64,000 bases of DNA, from NCBI GenBank assembly GCA_946902985.2, contig OX336389.2, positions 171,130,704 through 171,194,703 of the forward strand, given 5' to 3'. The notes below the pieces were generated by a model. It saw nothing but the letters and a program-made list of their open reading frames with translations, did not search any database and was not told where the DNA came from. The DNA comes from Meconema thalassinum (lineage: Eukaryota > Arthropoda > Insecta > Orthoptera > Tettigoniidae). Position numbers and translations under genes: made by a program. How positions within the stretch are numbered: the stretch's first letter is position 1; each line of letters opens with the position of its first letter. Shown one piece after another: positions 21,667 to 33,218 of the stretch.

Positions 21667-24275
21667 TATATACCCGAATGTAAGAGATGGTTTTTCCCCA
21701 TCTTTTGTGTTATAAAAATTGGGGTCATCTTATATTCAGGGTATAAAAAATATGTGATCTAGGTTTTTAAAAGGTATTATAAATATTCAACGCAAAGTAG
21801 TATGTGGCTGCAACGAATCAATACGATAATGTAGATTTCGTACACCAGATAGTTTCCTTGCAGTTCACTTCCCTCCGTCCATGATTATTAGGTTCATGTA
21901 TTTTTCTTAAAATTAGATTTTCATCTTGCAAATGCTTTTAGAAGATTTATATAAATATATATTTCAGTTGTTTGTATTGGGATTAAAATAGGGTTGGTTA
22001 TGTTTAATTACCATGCATTTATGAATAGAATAGATTTTGAGGTTAGGATTTATGCATGCACATCATTTGAATCATCAGATAAATAACATTTTTGAAATCA
22101 TACGGAAATATGTTTTTAAATAATCTTTACAAGGACAAAAGCCGCCAGAAAGTTTTACCAGCAGTAATTGAGTCATCACCGTATCTTAATTTAATGTCAG
22201 GCCTCTTTCTAAGTTTATCCCAAATATCTGATGGTCGTGTCGTCGTAATTTAAATACTAAACACACTCCTTTTTGCTGATGCCAGTACGCACATATCATA
22301 CGTCTTGTGAGAAATGTTACGGGACACCAAAAACGTAATGAATTCTAGTTTTCTGTGTCGTGAAAGTGTAGATCAAAGATACAGGTTATGGGAAGTTCAT
22401 TAATAGAAAATTACAATTGTTCGTCATCTTGAATAGAGTTTTGAATTCTTCTTTCAGCAGTTGGTACACAGAAAATCACTGCACTTTGTTACAGTGGGTT
22501 GGCATTCACGACTGCTTGCCACGTTGTTGCTGTTCGCATGTTTTTGTTTGGCTTGACGCACTGTTATCATGTGGTATTCACTTGTGCTCGGTGTGTGCTG
22601 GCTTTCAGGTTGACTTTGCGTCTACTGGTAGATTATTCATTGTGATGGCAGAAATTCGTAGAATGAAGAAATGTCAATTTCCGACGGGTGAAAGGAAAAG
22701 CTACGATGCAAACTTCAAGTTGATAGTGATTCGTTATGCTGAAACAACATCAAATGTTAAAGCAGGACAGAAGTACGGAGTGAGCGAGTGCAATGTGCAT
22801 AGATGGCGGAAAACTAAGGACAAACTTAAAAGTGTGCATATGACAAGAAAATCTGTTTGTGGACGTAAGATAGGATGCCTCCCTGACTTGGAGATAGAAA
22901 TTTTAGAGTATGTCTTGGAAAAGCGGGCAGAGTGATTTCCGATAACACGAAAAGTTATAAAAATGAAAGCTTTGGAAATTTCTCGACGAATGTGTGTTAC
23001 GGGTTTCAAGGAGTGTCAAGGGTGGTGGACTCGCTCTACGGTGGCGGACTACACTGGTGCAGAAGCAGCCAGAGGCACATCATTCAATTACGAAGGGACA
23101 GTAAATATTTTTGAGTCAAATCGGTAATAGGTTATGACATCCCATGGAACAAGACAGTGGGTAAGAAGGGAAGCACAGTTAATGAAAAAACCATGGTGAC
23201 TGATGTTATGTGCACTTGCCGATGGGCGTAAAATGCCTCCTTTTGTCATTATTAGGCGAAATACCATGCCTAAGGAAATGTTGCCAGCAGGCATCATCTT
23301 CCGATGCCACGAGAAAGGTTGGGTGACCCACTACCTGATGGTCGATTGGGTCAAATCAGTTTGGCACCGCAGACAGGTGTCCTTCTCAAGCAGCATGGAT
23401 TTCTTGTTCTAGATGCATTTAAAGGCCATCTCACTGACGAGGTTGTCACGGATTGGAACGGAAAACACAGATTTGGTGGTTATACCTGGTGGCATGACGT
23501 CACAACTCCAGGTGATGGAGGTATTGGTAAATAAACCATTCAAGGATCATCTCCGTCAGCTGTACACCGAGTGGCTCTTAGAGGGCAACTGGCAAGTTGA
23601 AGAAAGCAAGCATTGGCATGCTGGGAGAATGGATCACTACTGACTGGGGAAGGATTTTGAGTGACTATTTTTGCTGGTTTTAAAAAATGCTGCATTTTTA
23701 ATGCAATGGATGGTTCGGAAGATGAACTATTGTGGCAAGCATAGTGTGGTGGTCGGGATGAAGATGGAACACGATGGTAACAGTGATATTGAAAGTGATA
23801 GTGATTAATGCGAGATCGAGGGCCTAACGCATTTAAGGGATTTGATAATTTGAAAATACTTTTGGTACAAATAGGGAGTTGTGTGACAAGATATATAAAT
23901 CAGTATTCAAACGATGTGTTAAATGTATAGATAACAACGGAGGTCACTTTCAACTATTTCTGCACGATTTCATTATGATAATTGTGTTGCATATATCAAT
24001 AAAGCTACAATACACTGTCGTGCATTTTCGGTTAACTGACTTATGCCGCACCCTGAATAATAATAATAAAAATTATGTTTTTAAATCACTGGATATAAGG
24101 AAAAAGGCACATTGATTTAAAATAGCTTCAATTAGGTGTTGAGTGACTTCTAAGATACAACAAACTTGAAAGTTATGAGTTCACGAGTATTTTTTTTTTT
24201 TGAAAAAATCTGTAAGGGGCAGTTGATAACTAGGCCTCGTTTTATATTCGGGGCAGTCTTCCATTCGGGTATATA
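21667..24275 (+). mobile_element. pogo/Tigger-like DNA transposon with both ends
   Basis: The 14-bp TATATACCCGAATG at 21667-21680 recurs inverted at 24262-24275 (cattcgggtatata), with weaker similarity inward (taaga / tctt). TA-rich ends fit pogo targets. The 2.6-kb length and the internal pogo-type transposase agree. Exact ends are uncertain by a few bases because the TA repeats overlap the duplication. Confidence 0.75.
22645..23800 (+). pseudogene. pogo/POGK-like transposase, broken
   Basis: Start set at the ATG at 22645 (MAEIRRMKKCQFPTGERKSY); the open frame extends further upstream but has no family similarity there. Residues ~20-65 (SYDANFKLIVIRYAE, NVHRWRKTKDKLK) are the Brinker/pogo N-terminal helix-turn-helix. 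After a stop at 22933 the match continues in shifting frames: MCTLADGRKMPPFVIIRR, KGWVTHYLMVDWVKSVW, FLVLDAFKGHLTDEV (second catalytic Asp), DLVVIPGGMTSQLQVMEV, NKPFKDHLRQLYTEWLLEG and finally AMDGSEDELLW near 23730. The first catalytic Asp region is lost around 23110-23140. DDE_1 family; not functional. Confidence 0.8.
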
Positions 24276-25452
24276 CGGTAATAGGTAATAGGCCATTAAA
24301 ATTATCATAGGATTCATGCAATTTCTCCATATTTGAACATGTACTAGGGCACGAGTCAAGGACTGGAATTCAACCTTCACTTTGAGGCTTAGCATTTAAA
24401 AAAAAGTTTATTCTAGTGGTGGTGGCAATTGTTTTTTTAAAGAGCAGAACACCGAGATCATCTGCCAATAAGGGTTTATTTTATGATTGCCTTTCGAGAT
24501 ATGGGCAAATAGAAACATTTATGTTCTTTCTATAGGCCACTAGCTATACCCGGCATGCGTTGCAATGCTAATCAAAGACAGATAGAAAGAAAGGAGGATA
24601 ATAATAATGTTATTGGTTTTCCAAGCTTGAGTTCAGTTTAAAGAACCCCCGGCCAAAAACCGTGTCGTGAACTGTATTGGAATAGACAGCAATACCAGAT
24701 AACACGGCGGGCTGGTGACAGTCTCCTCATGTCACCCTACGATGAATCAGCAAGCCATTCCCACACCTGCTGTGTGATAAGTAGGCATTTTATGATTTTG
24801 CATCTTTTTTGTATGAAGGCCGAAAGATAGCTCGAGTATATATACATATGTTTCATGAATTGACTGATTAAATAAGGGCAATTTGTTAGGGCATCTTTTT
24901 GCATTTTTGCCATTTACAAGAGATAGGTCATTTTTGGAGCAATTTTAGGTCATTTTTGGCATTTTTAATTTTTTTCTGGTAAGTATTATATTTTGTTATA
25001 TTTGGATATTTAATTAATATTATTTATGTTTACAATACTTGTCTATTACGTTTAACTTAGGCAAATAACTTGCTCAAGAACGAAAGACTTGGAACATAAC
25101 CTGCTGCCACTAGTTTTCAAGGAAGGAGTATTTTTAACTCGATTACACTTCCAAGAAAACACACTATAAGCAGTACCTGCTTCCCCTATATGTAAGACGC
25201 ATAATAGACTCGCCTAAGCTGGGCATTGCTCCTTCTGTATTAATCTCATAAAGGCAAATGCGTTCTGCGTATGGAACCTTTTGAGATGTGAATTTTGTAA
25301 AAGTTTGGCAATTCTTTTACAATACTGAAATGAAGGTAGAACCGAGCCGCTCTTGGCACGTGGCTTATAAAATTCGAATCTTCAGCTAGATAAGAAGTCA
25401 GTCAGCCGAGCGCTGAGAATCGAGTGAGTTCTTTGTTTACAAGTACTATAAG
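24276..25452. other. Non-coding; old repeat start near 24540
   Basis: 24540-24580 (ctagctatacccggcatgcg, ttgcaatgct) resembles the beginning of an interspersed arthropod repeat whose end may be at 27700-27790 (aatttcatcgcaatcagatg, acatacatacaaactatc, gatttttatatacatagat). If so, the hAT copy at about 24.9-27.5 kb is inserted in it. At 24605-24660 there is a SINE type C tail-like phrase (aataataatgttattggttt). Confidence 0.3.
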
Positions 25453-27290
25453 ATGCCCAAAGTTAAAGGAAGTGCAATTGTTAAATTAAAATTTGTTACA
25501 CAACATGGAGAAAATATTTTTTCCACTGATTGGAAAATGTTATTTTGGCATTGAGAGTTTCAGCGGAAAAGAAAGACATAAACGTGGTGTGCAGCGACTT
25601 GAAAGATAAAGGAAACCGTGGCTCACACCAGACACTACAGGGTGAATCGTCAACATTTTCTCAGTTTTGTGAGAAACTGTGTACAGCATTTTTATGCGCC
25701 GTTATTCCACTGAACAAATTGAACCATCCAAAGCTGCGTATATTCTTAGAAGAATAGACTGGAAAATCTATACCAGATCCCAGAACGTTAAGAAGAACCT
25801 ACATTGGAAGGTGCTATGACAACGAGAAAGAAGGATAAGGGTAGGAGACGGAAACATATGGGTAATGAATATTCCCGATTGGGAATATGATGTTATTTCC
25901 GTTTGAGCAGATAAATTATCAGTTAATATGATAAAATTGGTCCGGTCAACTCAAACGTCATATTCCCATTCGGGAATATTCACAACCTATTTGGATTGCC
26001 AAGGTAAGGTTTTTGTTTTATGAAAGGGAGCTCGACTTCCGTAGCACATTGGCATCGCTCGTGATGTCAATACTACTTGTATTTTGTGTCTTGCGATGGA
26101 CTTCTCATTATGTGTTAGCTACACGTATTGGTGAGGTGTGTCTGTACCAACTGACGAGCCCAACGGCACACTGGGGCGAAACGCTGGCATTTTATGTTTG
26201 AGTTGACCGGACCAATTTTATCATATTAACTGATAACATATGGGTATGCATAGATGAAACAACAGACAGTATGGGAAGATATAGAGCATAGCCAACGTTA
26301 TTGTATGAGTCATGGAAGCAGGGAATACTGGAGAACCATTTCTACTACATTGTGAGCAATTGGACAAAGCTAACTGGTCAACAATTAGCAAACTGTTTGA
26401 CCAGTCTTTGAGGCTATTGTGGCCCGATGGCATTCGGAATGACAATGTGCTGCTTTTAATAACAGATGTAGCACCCTACAGGGTGAAGGCTACAAATTCG
26501 TTACGTGCGCTCTTCTGGAAAATGGTGCATGTCACATGCCTAGCCCATGCGTTACATCTGATCGCGGAGGAGGTACGACATAATTTTGCTGAAGTTGACA
26601 AGTTAATTGGGTGCAAGAAAGTGTTTTTAAAAGCTCCATTTGGAGTTCTAGCATTCAAAACAGAAGATCCAGAAATTCCCTTGCCTTTTTCACTTGTTTT
26701 GACTAGATGGGGAACGTGGATTGAGGCTTGTTGTTATTACTGCGAGAACTTTGAAGTTGTAAAGAAAGTGGTCGATTCCTTCGACAAAACTGAGGCTGGA
26801 TCAATAAAAACAGCACAGGAACTCTTGGCTGACAAACAAATTGCAGGTAAACTTTCCTACATAAAAATGAATTTCGGATCCCTTCCTAATACAATACGTG
26901 CTCTAGAAAAATCCGAAGTGCCACAAGTGGGAGCAGCTGCAAATTGTGTATGAAGTTGTGAATGATCTGAACTGTGTGTGTGGTAAAGTGGGTGAAGTTG
27001 TATCCATGAAATTGAATAAGGTGTTGCAAAATCACAGTGGGTATACGACTTTGTGTTCTTATGGCAAAGCACTGTCGGGTGAAAATTTTTCTCTTACCGA
27101 CTGTGAATTGAATCCGGGAGATATTTCTTGTTTTCAGTATGCACCAATTGCTTCAGTTGACGTAGAGAGAAGCTTCCCCATGTACAAATCATTACTTGCA
27201 GACAACAGGCAATCGTTTTCATTGTGCATTTCAGTTGGAATTCATTGTAAACAGCCACTGAAGTTTGTTTTCTTAAATATTCTTTGTTAA
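25453..27290 (+). pseudogene. hAT transposase, CGGBP1-like family, degenerate
   Basis: ATG at 25453 opens MPKVKGSAIVKLKFVTQHGE with ENIFSTDWKMLF, the N-terminal BED-like region of CGGBP1-like proteins. Later frames give AVIPLNKLNHPKLRIFLEE and GKSIPDPRTLRR. The sequence is split by a 370-bp insertion (25865-26234) and resumes with WVCIDETTD (first catalytic Asp). The longest frame, 26312-26953, has EPFLLHCEQLDKANWSTISK, NDNVLLLITDVAPYRVKA (second Asp), VHVTCLAHALHLIAEEVR, PFSLVLTRWGTWIEACCYYC. The C-terminal hAT dimerisation block survives as CFQYAPIASVDVERSF near 27130-27175. Several stops and frameshifts. Clear terminal repeats and an 8-bp target duplication were not found. Confidence 0.8.
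25865..26234. mobile_element. 370-bp foldback insertion with 12-bp target duplication
   Basis: The host hAT sequence aacatatgggta occurs on both sides (25853-25864 and 26235-26246), so the insertion is exactly delimited. Inside, ttatcagttaatatgataaa... (from about 25917, ~41 bp) recurs inverted at the right end. A second inverted pair, gaatattcccg / cgggaatattc, brackets the left copy of that repeat. The left terminus is thus a compound hairpin. No coding frame. Family not recognised. Confidence 0.7.
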
Positions 27291-28353
27291 TTAGGAGAGT
27301 ATTTGAAGAATATGCCATTTCTAAAATATTTCATTTTTGGCAAAGTGGTATTTACTTTGTTAGTAACAAAAATAATTTAAACGTAATGAATTGTCATCCA
27401 TTAAAATTCTCTCTCAAATCAGCTAATTGTTTTTTAAAAGATTAATAAATTATTTACAAATAATTTATTGGTATTTTTTTTTTAAATTTTGTGTCATTTT
27501 TTAACCATAATCATGAATGCATTTCTTATTTTGCATTTTCATATCATTAAAAGCCTTGCCCTAGCCTGATAAGTATACAGATTGTGCAATTGGGTTTCTG
27601 TGGGATTTAAGGATTCCTGTTATGTCCCTCACCCTTTTGTGTTACATAAATAATTTGTAGCTAGAAACCTTCTCTGGAGGGCACACAACAACTCACACAA
27701 ATTTCATCGCAATCAGATGAATGGTATATGAACGCATAAGGGACATACATACAAACTATCACGTAACATTGATTTTTATATACATAGATATGTAGACCAA
27801 ATGCAAACTTTTTTTCTTTTGTGACATTAATTCTTGGTGGTAAAAAATTATGGTAAATTAATAAAATTGGTTAGATAATACAATTCTGCACTGCATGTAC
27901 TTTCTATGTTCTCTTCTTAGGTGAGAACTAGCCACATATCACTGTTCGAGTTGGGTGACAAGGTGGGTGTACTGTACGACTTGGGATTGGTAAAGCCGCA
28001 ACAGGCTGTAGATCAAGATACTTGATTTCTTCGATATATTTATGAGCTTCTTGCAACTTGCAAACAAAGTTACTTGCTACATGCGAATACTGTATATACA
28101 CAGCCAAGAGTGCAACACACAGAGGTTGAAAAATTCATACAAGACTGTCACTTTTTCAGATGGAAACCTTTGTGAAAAAAGGTCTGCCAAGTACTTGAGA
28201 AAATACAGTAGGCTATTTCTTTTGATCAATATCATGAAATGGTAACTCAAACAGAAGCAGAACTAAACTTGTAACAAAAATACTAAATACTTCAGTCAAG
28301 ATATAGTATAGGAAAAATTCTCCTTTCCTTGCCGATGAAAGATACATACATGG

Positions 28354-28393
<40 letters not shown>

Positions 28394-29367
28394 TACATAC
28401 ATTTAAACATTCAAGAATAAAGTGATGGATAACCCGCATTTTGCTGGATGTCTGAGTATACCATATATAGAATTCTCAGATACATACTATTATAGAAAAC
28501 AGTTAAATAAAAAAATACTACCACCGAAGTTATGTATGCTTACTAGAAAACTATACAAGAGTCAAAAGGAAACTTAAAAAATCTCATCTCTATGCTATAA
28601 AATGTTCCACTTTTCTCCACAGCACAATTCAGCTGTGAATCGGATGGCTTAGATACTATGATACCAAATGTATAATTGGACTTATTTCATTAAAGCTTTG
28701 AATTCAGTGGACAACAATATAAATATTTATTTCTCACTTATTTAATATTAGTAATTAAAATATGGCAGGTCATTTGTCTTACAAAGATGTCTAATAATAG
28801 CATCGCACAATTAAAGTTTGAGTTAAGTCAAACATCAATACACATATATCATATTTGAACTACCATTAAGCAACAGAACACTTACTATTCAGCAATACAT
28901 ACAAATTAAAATATTTGTAATTCATTTTCTTTTGTTTTCTTCTTTTTCTCCTTCTCCCATTTTTTTCTTTCTCCTTTTCAAATTTCAGTGATACCAAAGA
29001 ACTTCGATAACATGTGTTCCCATCAGCACACTAGTTATTGTCACATGTAAAAGCATTCTAAACCAACTTCCAACAGAAACTATGATCAATATTTTCTTTG
29101 ACCCTTACCATATCTAAGAATGTATGGTCATAGACCATCTGCTTACATATGTGACATATGATCATTAGCCAGCTTAAGTAATATCTGACAACAGCCAATG
29201 AGGTTAAAGAAACATCATATAATATAACATTAAGATAAACAGATTATAAAGTGTGCGTTTTATTTTTTCTCATCAACCACTTCTTCTAATGCCATGCTGG
29301 TCAGATACTTCGGCTGTGAAAAATGAGAGGCATTCCTTACAAATAGCCATCTATTGACAGTTACATC
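27291..29367 (-). other. 3' flank of M-Ras; repeats and simple sequence
   Basis: Downstream of the M-Ras stop codon on the minus strand, so part of this should be 3' UTR. A minus-strand AATAAA lies near 29255 (ttttattttttc on +), only ~110 bp after the stop; others occur further on, such as about 28728. A TA run is at 28356-28390 and a pyrimidine tract at 28925-28980 (minus strand: A/G-rich). The transcript end cannot be set from sequence alone. Confidence 0.45.
28356..28390. repeat. (TA)n microsatellite
   Basis: About 17 uninterrupted TA/AT dinucleotides, followed by gcatacatacat. Confidence 0.95.
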
Positions 29368-29457
29368 TTACAACATTACACACTTCATGGGACGTCTGCG
29401 TTTACGCCGGCTCTTCTCTAATTCTGCAGGAGGCTGATTACGAATGATGCGAACAAC
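29368..29457 (-). CDS. Mras: M-Ras terminal coding exon with CAAX box
   Basis: On the minus strand, ttgtttatattgcag (acceptor AG at 29459-29458) precedes an in-frame exon of 29 codons and a stop (TAA, 29370-29368). It reads VVRIIRNQPPAEL, then the polybasic stretch EKSRRKRRRP, then MKCVML. This continues the penultimate exon in phase 0 (FHE|VVRIIR), matching M-Ras, where the switch from helix alpha-5 to the hypervariable tail lies at this point. CVML is a CAAX box; Leu at the last position predicts geranylgeranylation, as in M-Ras. The tail anchors the GTPase to the plasma membrane. The partner exon is ~31.9 kb away. Small exon, but splice site, phase, basic tail and CAAX agree. Confidence 0.85.
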   Translation of the reverse strand, partial: VVRIIRNQPPAELEKSRRKRRRPMKCVML

Positions 29458-30049
29458 CTGCAATATAAACAATAAATTTGATCACAATTACAGCAACAAA
29501 GAAAGTAACAGCACAACAAAATAATATTGCATAAGTAACAAGGACAAAATTTAGAATAACAGAATCTGATAGCCTTAAAACATTAGGGATAATGAATTCA
29601 TCCATAAGAACAGATCCGAAGAGAGAGAGAGAAAAAAAAACTGCTCTAGATGATGATAGATCATATCAGTGAAATAGAGAACACTTCACCAAAATGAATA
29701 TGTTATTACGCGTCTGACCAGTTCTTGCTGGTGCCAGGGATATGAACTAAAGGCTGTCAGTGGTATGACACAATCTGTTTTCCCAAAGGTAGTGGTACAG
29801 TATGTACTGCATGTTAATGGATAATTGTGACACGAACATGGAGATGGAGTTCTGGAAAACATACGCGCTCAATATTGCAACATTGTTCCAGGAATTGGAT
29901 TTTCATGACCGTAAGGATGAGAAATGAAGCTATTAGGCCGTGTAATGCACAAATAGTACAGTGTACTCCCGATAATTTGCTTTGCGATTAGTTTGCGAGT
30001 CTCCAGGAGTATGTTTTAAAAGTAGTAATTCTTACAGCAACTAATCATC
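29458..30049. other. No gene recognised
   Basis: Intron sequence next to the terminal exon. No repeat family recognised. Confidence 0.45.
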
Positions 30050-30054
30050 TCACT

Positions 30055-31075
30055 AAATAAAATAATAAGGTTAGGGCCTTCCTCAATACAGTCGTTTAGA
30101 GATGGAGCGTTTCTCTGCTTTGCCGAGGCATCAAAAACAGGCCTGATCTTGCTGGTGCTGTTTTCTTTGAAGACAGGTCAGTGAGGTAGCCTAGATAGTG
30201 TCCACCATTCTTAAGTTCTTCTTCAGGTACCCTCGCGATGATTCCTTGCTCCAACCAACTTCGTAAGACGTTATCGTAGTCCTGATAATGTTGTTCATCT
30301 TGAGGATTCTTTGTAGATCTCTAATCTGTGCTGAGCAATTTCTCTGTTGTCAGGGAGAGGTGGATGTTGTTCATCTGTTATCTTCATTCAGTCTTGCAGT
30401 CTCAAGGAAGTTATTTCTAACACGCTCATTCCTCTCGACGGTAGATTCTTTCACAACAGGGTCAGTAATTCCAAGAATTTCTTAGTCCCAGAGATCAGAA
30501 ATCCTTGTATGTTGGGAAAACAATGATGACACTAATAATGATGCCGAATCCTTTTGGGCCTTGCTACCTACGATTTTTCCCATTAGTGTCCACCCTAGGG
30601 AAGTTTCAACCAAAACTAGGCCACATTTTAGTTGATGTTTCCTCCCAGTGAGCAGTTCACCCACCTTATCTGCACCAATCAGAATCTGCACAGGCCCTCG
30701 CTCTCGTACATCAGTTGAACATATTTTCAGACCCTTTATCTCCTCACTCCAAGAACCATTCCTAATATATGGGACATCTTCACAAAAGATCTCTTGGCTT
30801 AAAACTTCCAGCTCCTTGGAATAGTTTCCCTCCAATCGTTTTAAACTTATTCTATAACAGTCGTGTTTTGCTTCTCGAGAACGTACTTCACCAAACAAGG
30901 AATGTATTAAAGTTTCCATCCTGATTGACTGATACCCCATTTCTTCGGCTAGGTCACGTGCAATGTAGGATATAGTAGACCCAGTATCGATGACAGCTCG
31001 TACAGTTTTTTGTTTACCCTTTCCTTTAACGAAAGGACTTGGTTTGCAAATACACCTCAGGAGAACAAGACACAT
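30055..31075 (-). pseudogene. BEL/Pao protease and RT start
   Basis: 31075-30482 is an open 197-residue block: KTVRAVIDTGSTISYIARDL carries an intact DTGS retropepsin motif near residue 30, followed by EEMGYQSIRMETLIHSLFGE, GPVQILIGADKVGELLTG and CGLVLVETSLGWTLMGKI, the DUF1758 pattern of BEL/Pao. The block ends in a stop after SDLWD. Beyond it the linker and RT fingers are in broken frames: LGITDPVVKESTVERNERVR, YDNVLRSWLEQGIIARVPEE and a degraded PVFDASAKQRN-like stretch. Palm motifs and the YxDD box are not reached. Confidence 0.8.
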
Positions 31076-31084
31076 TAGCTAAAG

Positions 31085-32321
31085 CCTTATCTACATTATT
31101 ACCATCCTGGTGAACCAAATTCCTGTCTCCCTCGTAATTCTGTTTGGACAAAATTTCATTTTCTTTGTCACGGGGCTTATAACACATTAATACCACATGT
31201 TTTCCACCACAAACAATGCATCTGGCAATCGATTTACAAGCTGTACTTCCCTTCTTTAAACAATTGAAGCAACAGTGTTTATCAGTCAAGATTTTCCTAT
31301 TCTCCCCTAGTCATTTTTTGAGCTTTAATGCACTCTTGACTCGAATGAGGTTTAAGACAAAAAACACACTCCTGTCTCCTAGAAACAAGTATATTTGGTT
31401 CAATGACATCCCTTGGTTTCTTGTCTCCCTTTATCTTAGATCCTTGGGATGGGCTAATACTAAACCCTTTCATAGCCAATGAAATTCTTTCTTCACTTAC
31501 TACTTCATTTTGAAGAAAAGCCATGAGCTGCTGCAAATGATCTTTGGATACGGAATCACACCTGAAGGAAGTATTCCTCAGCCATGCTCTTAATAGGTCT
31601 TCTGGCAAAGATGATTCAATTAGGGGATACAGTATTGCAGTACATTTCTCTGTAGCAACTCCCTAAACTTTCCAGCGATCTGAGATGCGACTAATTTATC
31701 ATACAAGCTACTCAGTGTTGGCCTTTCTTTGGAATTGACTGCGTTCGTCAATACTAGTTAGAGTAATTCACGAACATAAACTTCCACCTGAAAGTCCTCT
31801 CTACCAAATCGAGCTTGAAGACTCTCTATAGCTTTGTCATAATTCTCGGCAGTGGGTGGAAAACTAGTAACTAATTCATATGCTCTGGCACCTTCTATCA
31901 TAGCCTGAATTAAATATTGAAATTTATCTTCCTTCCCAATGTCCTCATCCTCGTGAATTTTACGGAACTGGCTCCAAAAATATAACCAGTCAATTATTTC
32001 ACCAGAAAACTTCTTAAATTCTAATCTTGGAAGTCTATATTTCTTTTTATCACAAACATTGTCTTTCACTACACTTTGTGGAGGGGTAATGGAAACAGAG
32101 GGATTCATAAAACAAGTTGCTTTTACTCTACAGCTATACAATGTGTGTTTGTAATCATCTGACATTCAGTTTCTATTTCGTCATCATCACACTCGTCGTC
32201 TTATCATATGTTGAAATATTAATCCATCTAAATTAGAGATATCATCACACTTTTCTTGAAGGATTTCAAGTTGCATTTGGACTTTTTCCGTTTCAGTTTC
32301 ATTGTCTTCTAATGACACCAT
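31085..32321 (-). pseudogene. BEL/Pao gag remnant
   Basis: A start at 32321-32319 gives MVSLEDNETETEKVQMQLEI, a coiled-coil-like N-terminus, soon stopped. The main block (32165-31758) has KYRLPRLEFKKFSGEIIDWL, FWSQFRKIHEDEDIGKEDKF and ARAYELVTSFPPTAENYDKA, the DUF1759 gag pattern. A later block (31608-31297) has LRAWLRNTSFRCDS and ends with CVFCLKPHSSQECIKAQK. The next frame supplies CCFNCLKKGSTACKSIARC and IVCGGKHVVLMC, the nucleocapsid cysteines. At least three frame breaks. Confidence 0.8.
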
Positions 32322-32447
32322 TAGCTGTTTGTGAGAGCACGTAGATAACCGCCGCTTTACGGTTCTCTCTTTCGTGAGTCTTTACATCTTCTTTCTTCAC
32401 GGGAGACTTTTACTATGAATGAGTCCTGTCACAGTCACCATATAATG

Positions 32448-32619
32448 TTAGGTTCTAATAAATCACATAGACTCCTCAAAGAATACATATTTTATTATTT
32501 GTTGTGGAAAGATTCACAATTCACACAATACACACCATTGTTTTTTGACACTGATCTTCACAGCTATCAAAGAATATGTGAGAGATACTGCACTACACTC
32601 TTGTGCTTGCTGCCAACTC
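32448..32619 (-). repeat. Probable 172-bp BEL/Pao LTR
   Basis: On + it begins tgttaggttc and ends ctcaaca (TGTT...AACA). On the minus strand it is followed by ttatatggtgactgtgacag, a primer-binding-like leader. The boundary away from gag is inferred only from the inverted dinucleotides. Confidence 0.4.
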
Positions 32620-33218
32620 AACACCCTCTCTCCAGGGGTTACAAATATGGAGGGCCCAGCTCAGTGAAGACCTCAACGGCACCTGCGGTGGTGAAGGAGT
32701 CCTTCGGTACAGCGAAGTTGGCGGAAGAGGCAACCCAGTGCTTGGGGTTAATAGAGTAAAAGACATTTGTCCATATTATGGACACCCGTAGCGTCTGTTC
32801 TCCATGTTAGGAGCGGCCTAGTTCATACCTGGCAGTATGTCATAAAATGTATTTGAGAGTGACGACCCCATCTTAATAATAGCCTAAAATGATAGCAAAT
32901 TTGGTTCAGTCTCGGAAAATGCTGGGGCGTCATCTGCAGGCGACGCACAGTTCTACAGATGCTGGGGGAGCTGTGAGAAATGGGTGACTAGCATCACAAT
33001 ATATCCGAATAGGGACAGTCAACATCTTAACCCTGACGGACAAGACTGAGGAGCTAGTGGACTTCATGATGGAGAAGGATATAGCCTTCCTCGGTCTCAG
33101 TGAAACGAAATGGAAAGGAAAAGGGGAAAGAAAACTAAAGGAAGGATACAGGCTGTTTTACAAAGGACAGGAGGCAAGAAATGGAGTAGGAATGATTATA
33201 AGAGAGGATGTCCTAGAG

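Larger units (their letters stand above)
30050..32619 (-). mobile_element. Degenerate BEL/Pao LTR retrotransposon, truncated in RT
   Basis: Minus strand: probable LTR (32619-32448), leader, gag with the DUF1759-type domain, Cys-rich knuckles, DUF1758-type aspartic protease, then only the first part of reverse transcriptase, ending near 30050. RNase H, integrase and the second LTR are missing. This order is that of BEL/Pao. Confidence 0.85.

Noticed and set aside
22417..22644. N-terminal extension of the pogo-like frame starting at 22417
   Set aside because: No family similarity before the ATG at 22645; the extra frame lies in the element's 5' untranslated part.
24900..27560. tagggca...tgcccta as terminal repeats of the CGGBP1-like hAT copy
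   Set aside because: The flanking 8 bases differ (caatttgt versus gcctgata), so there is no target duplication to support these ends.
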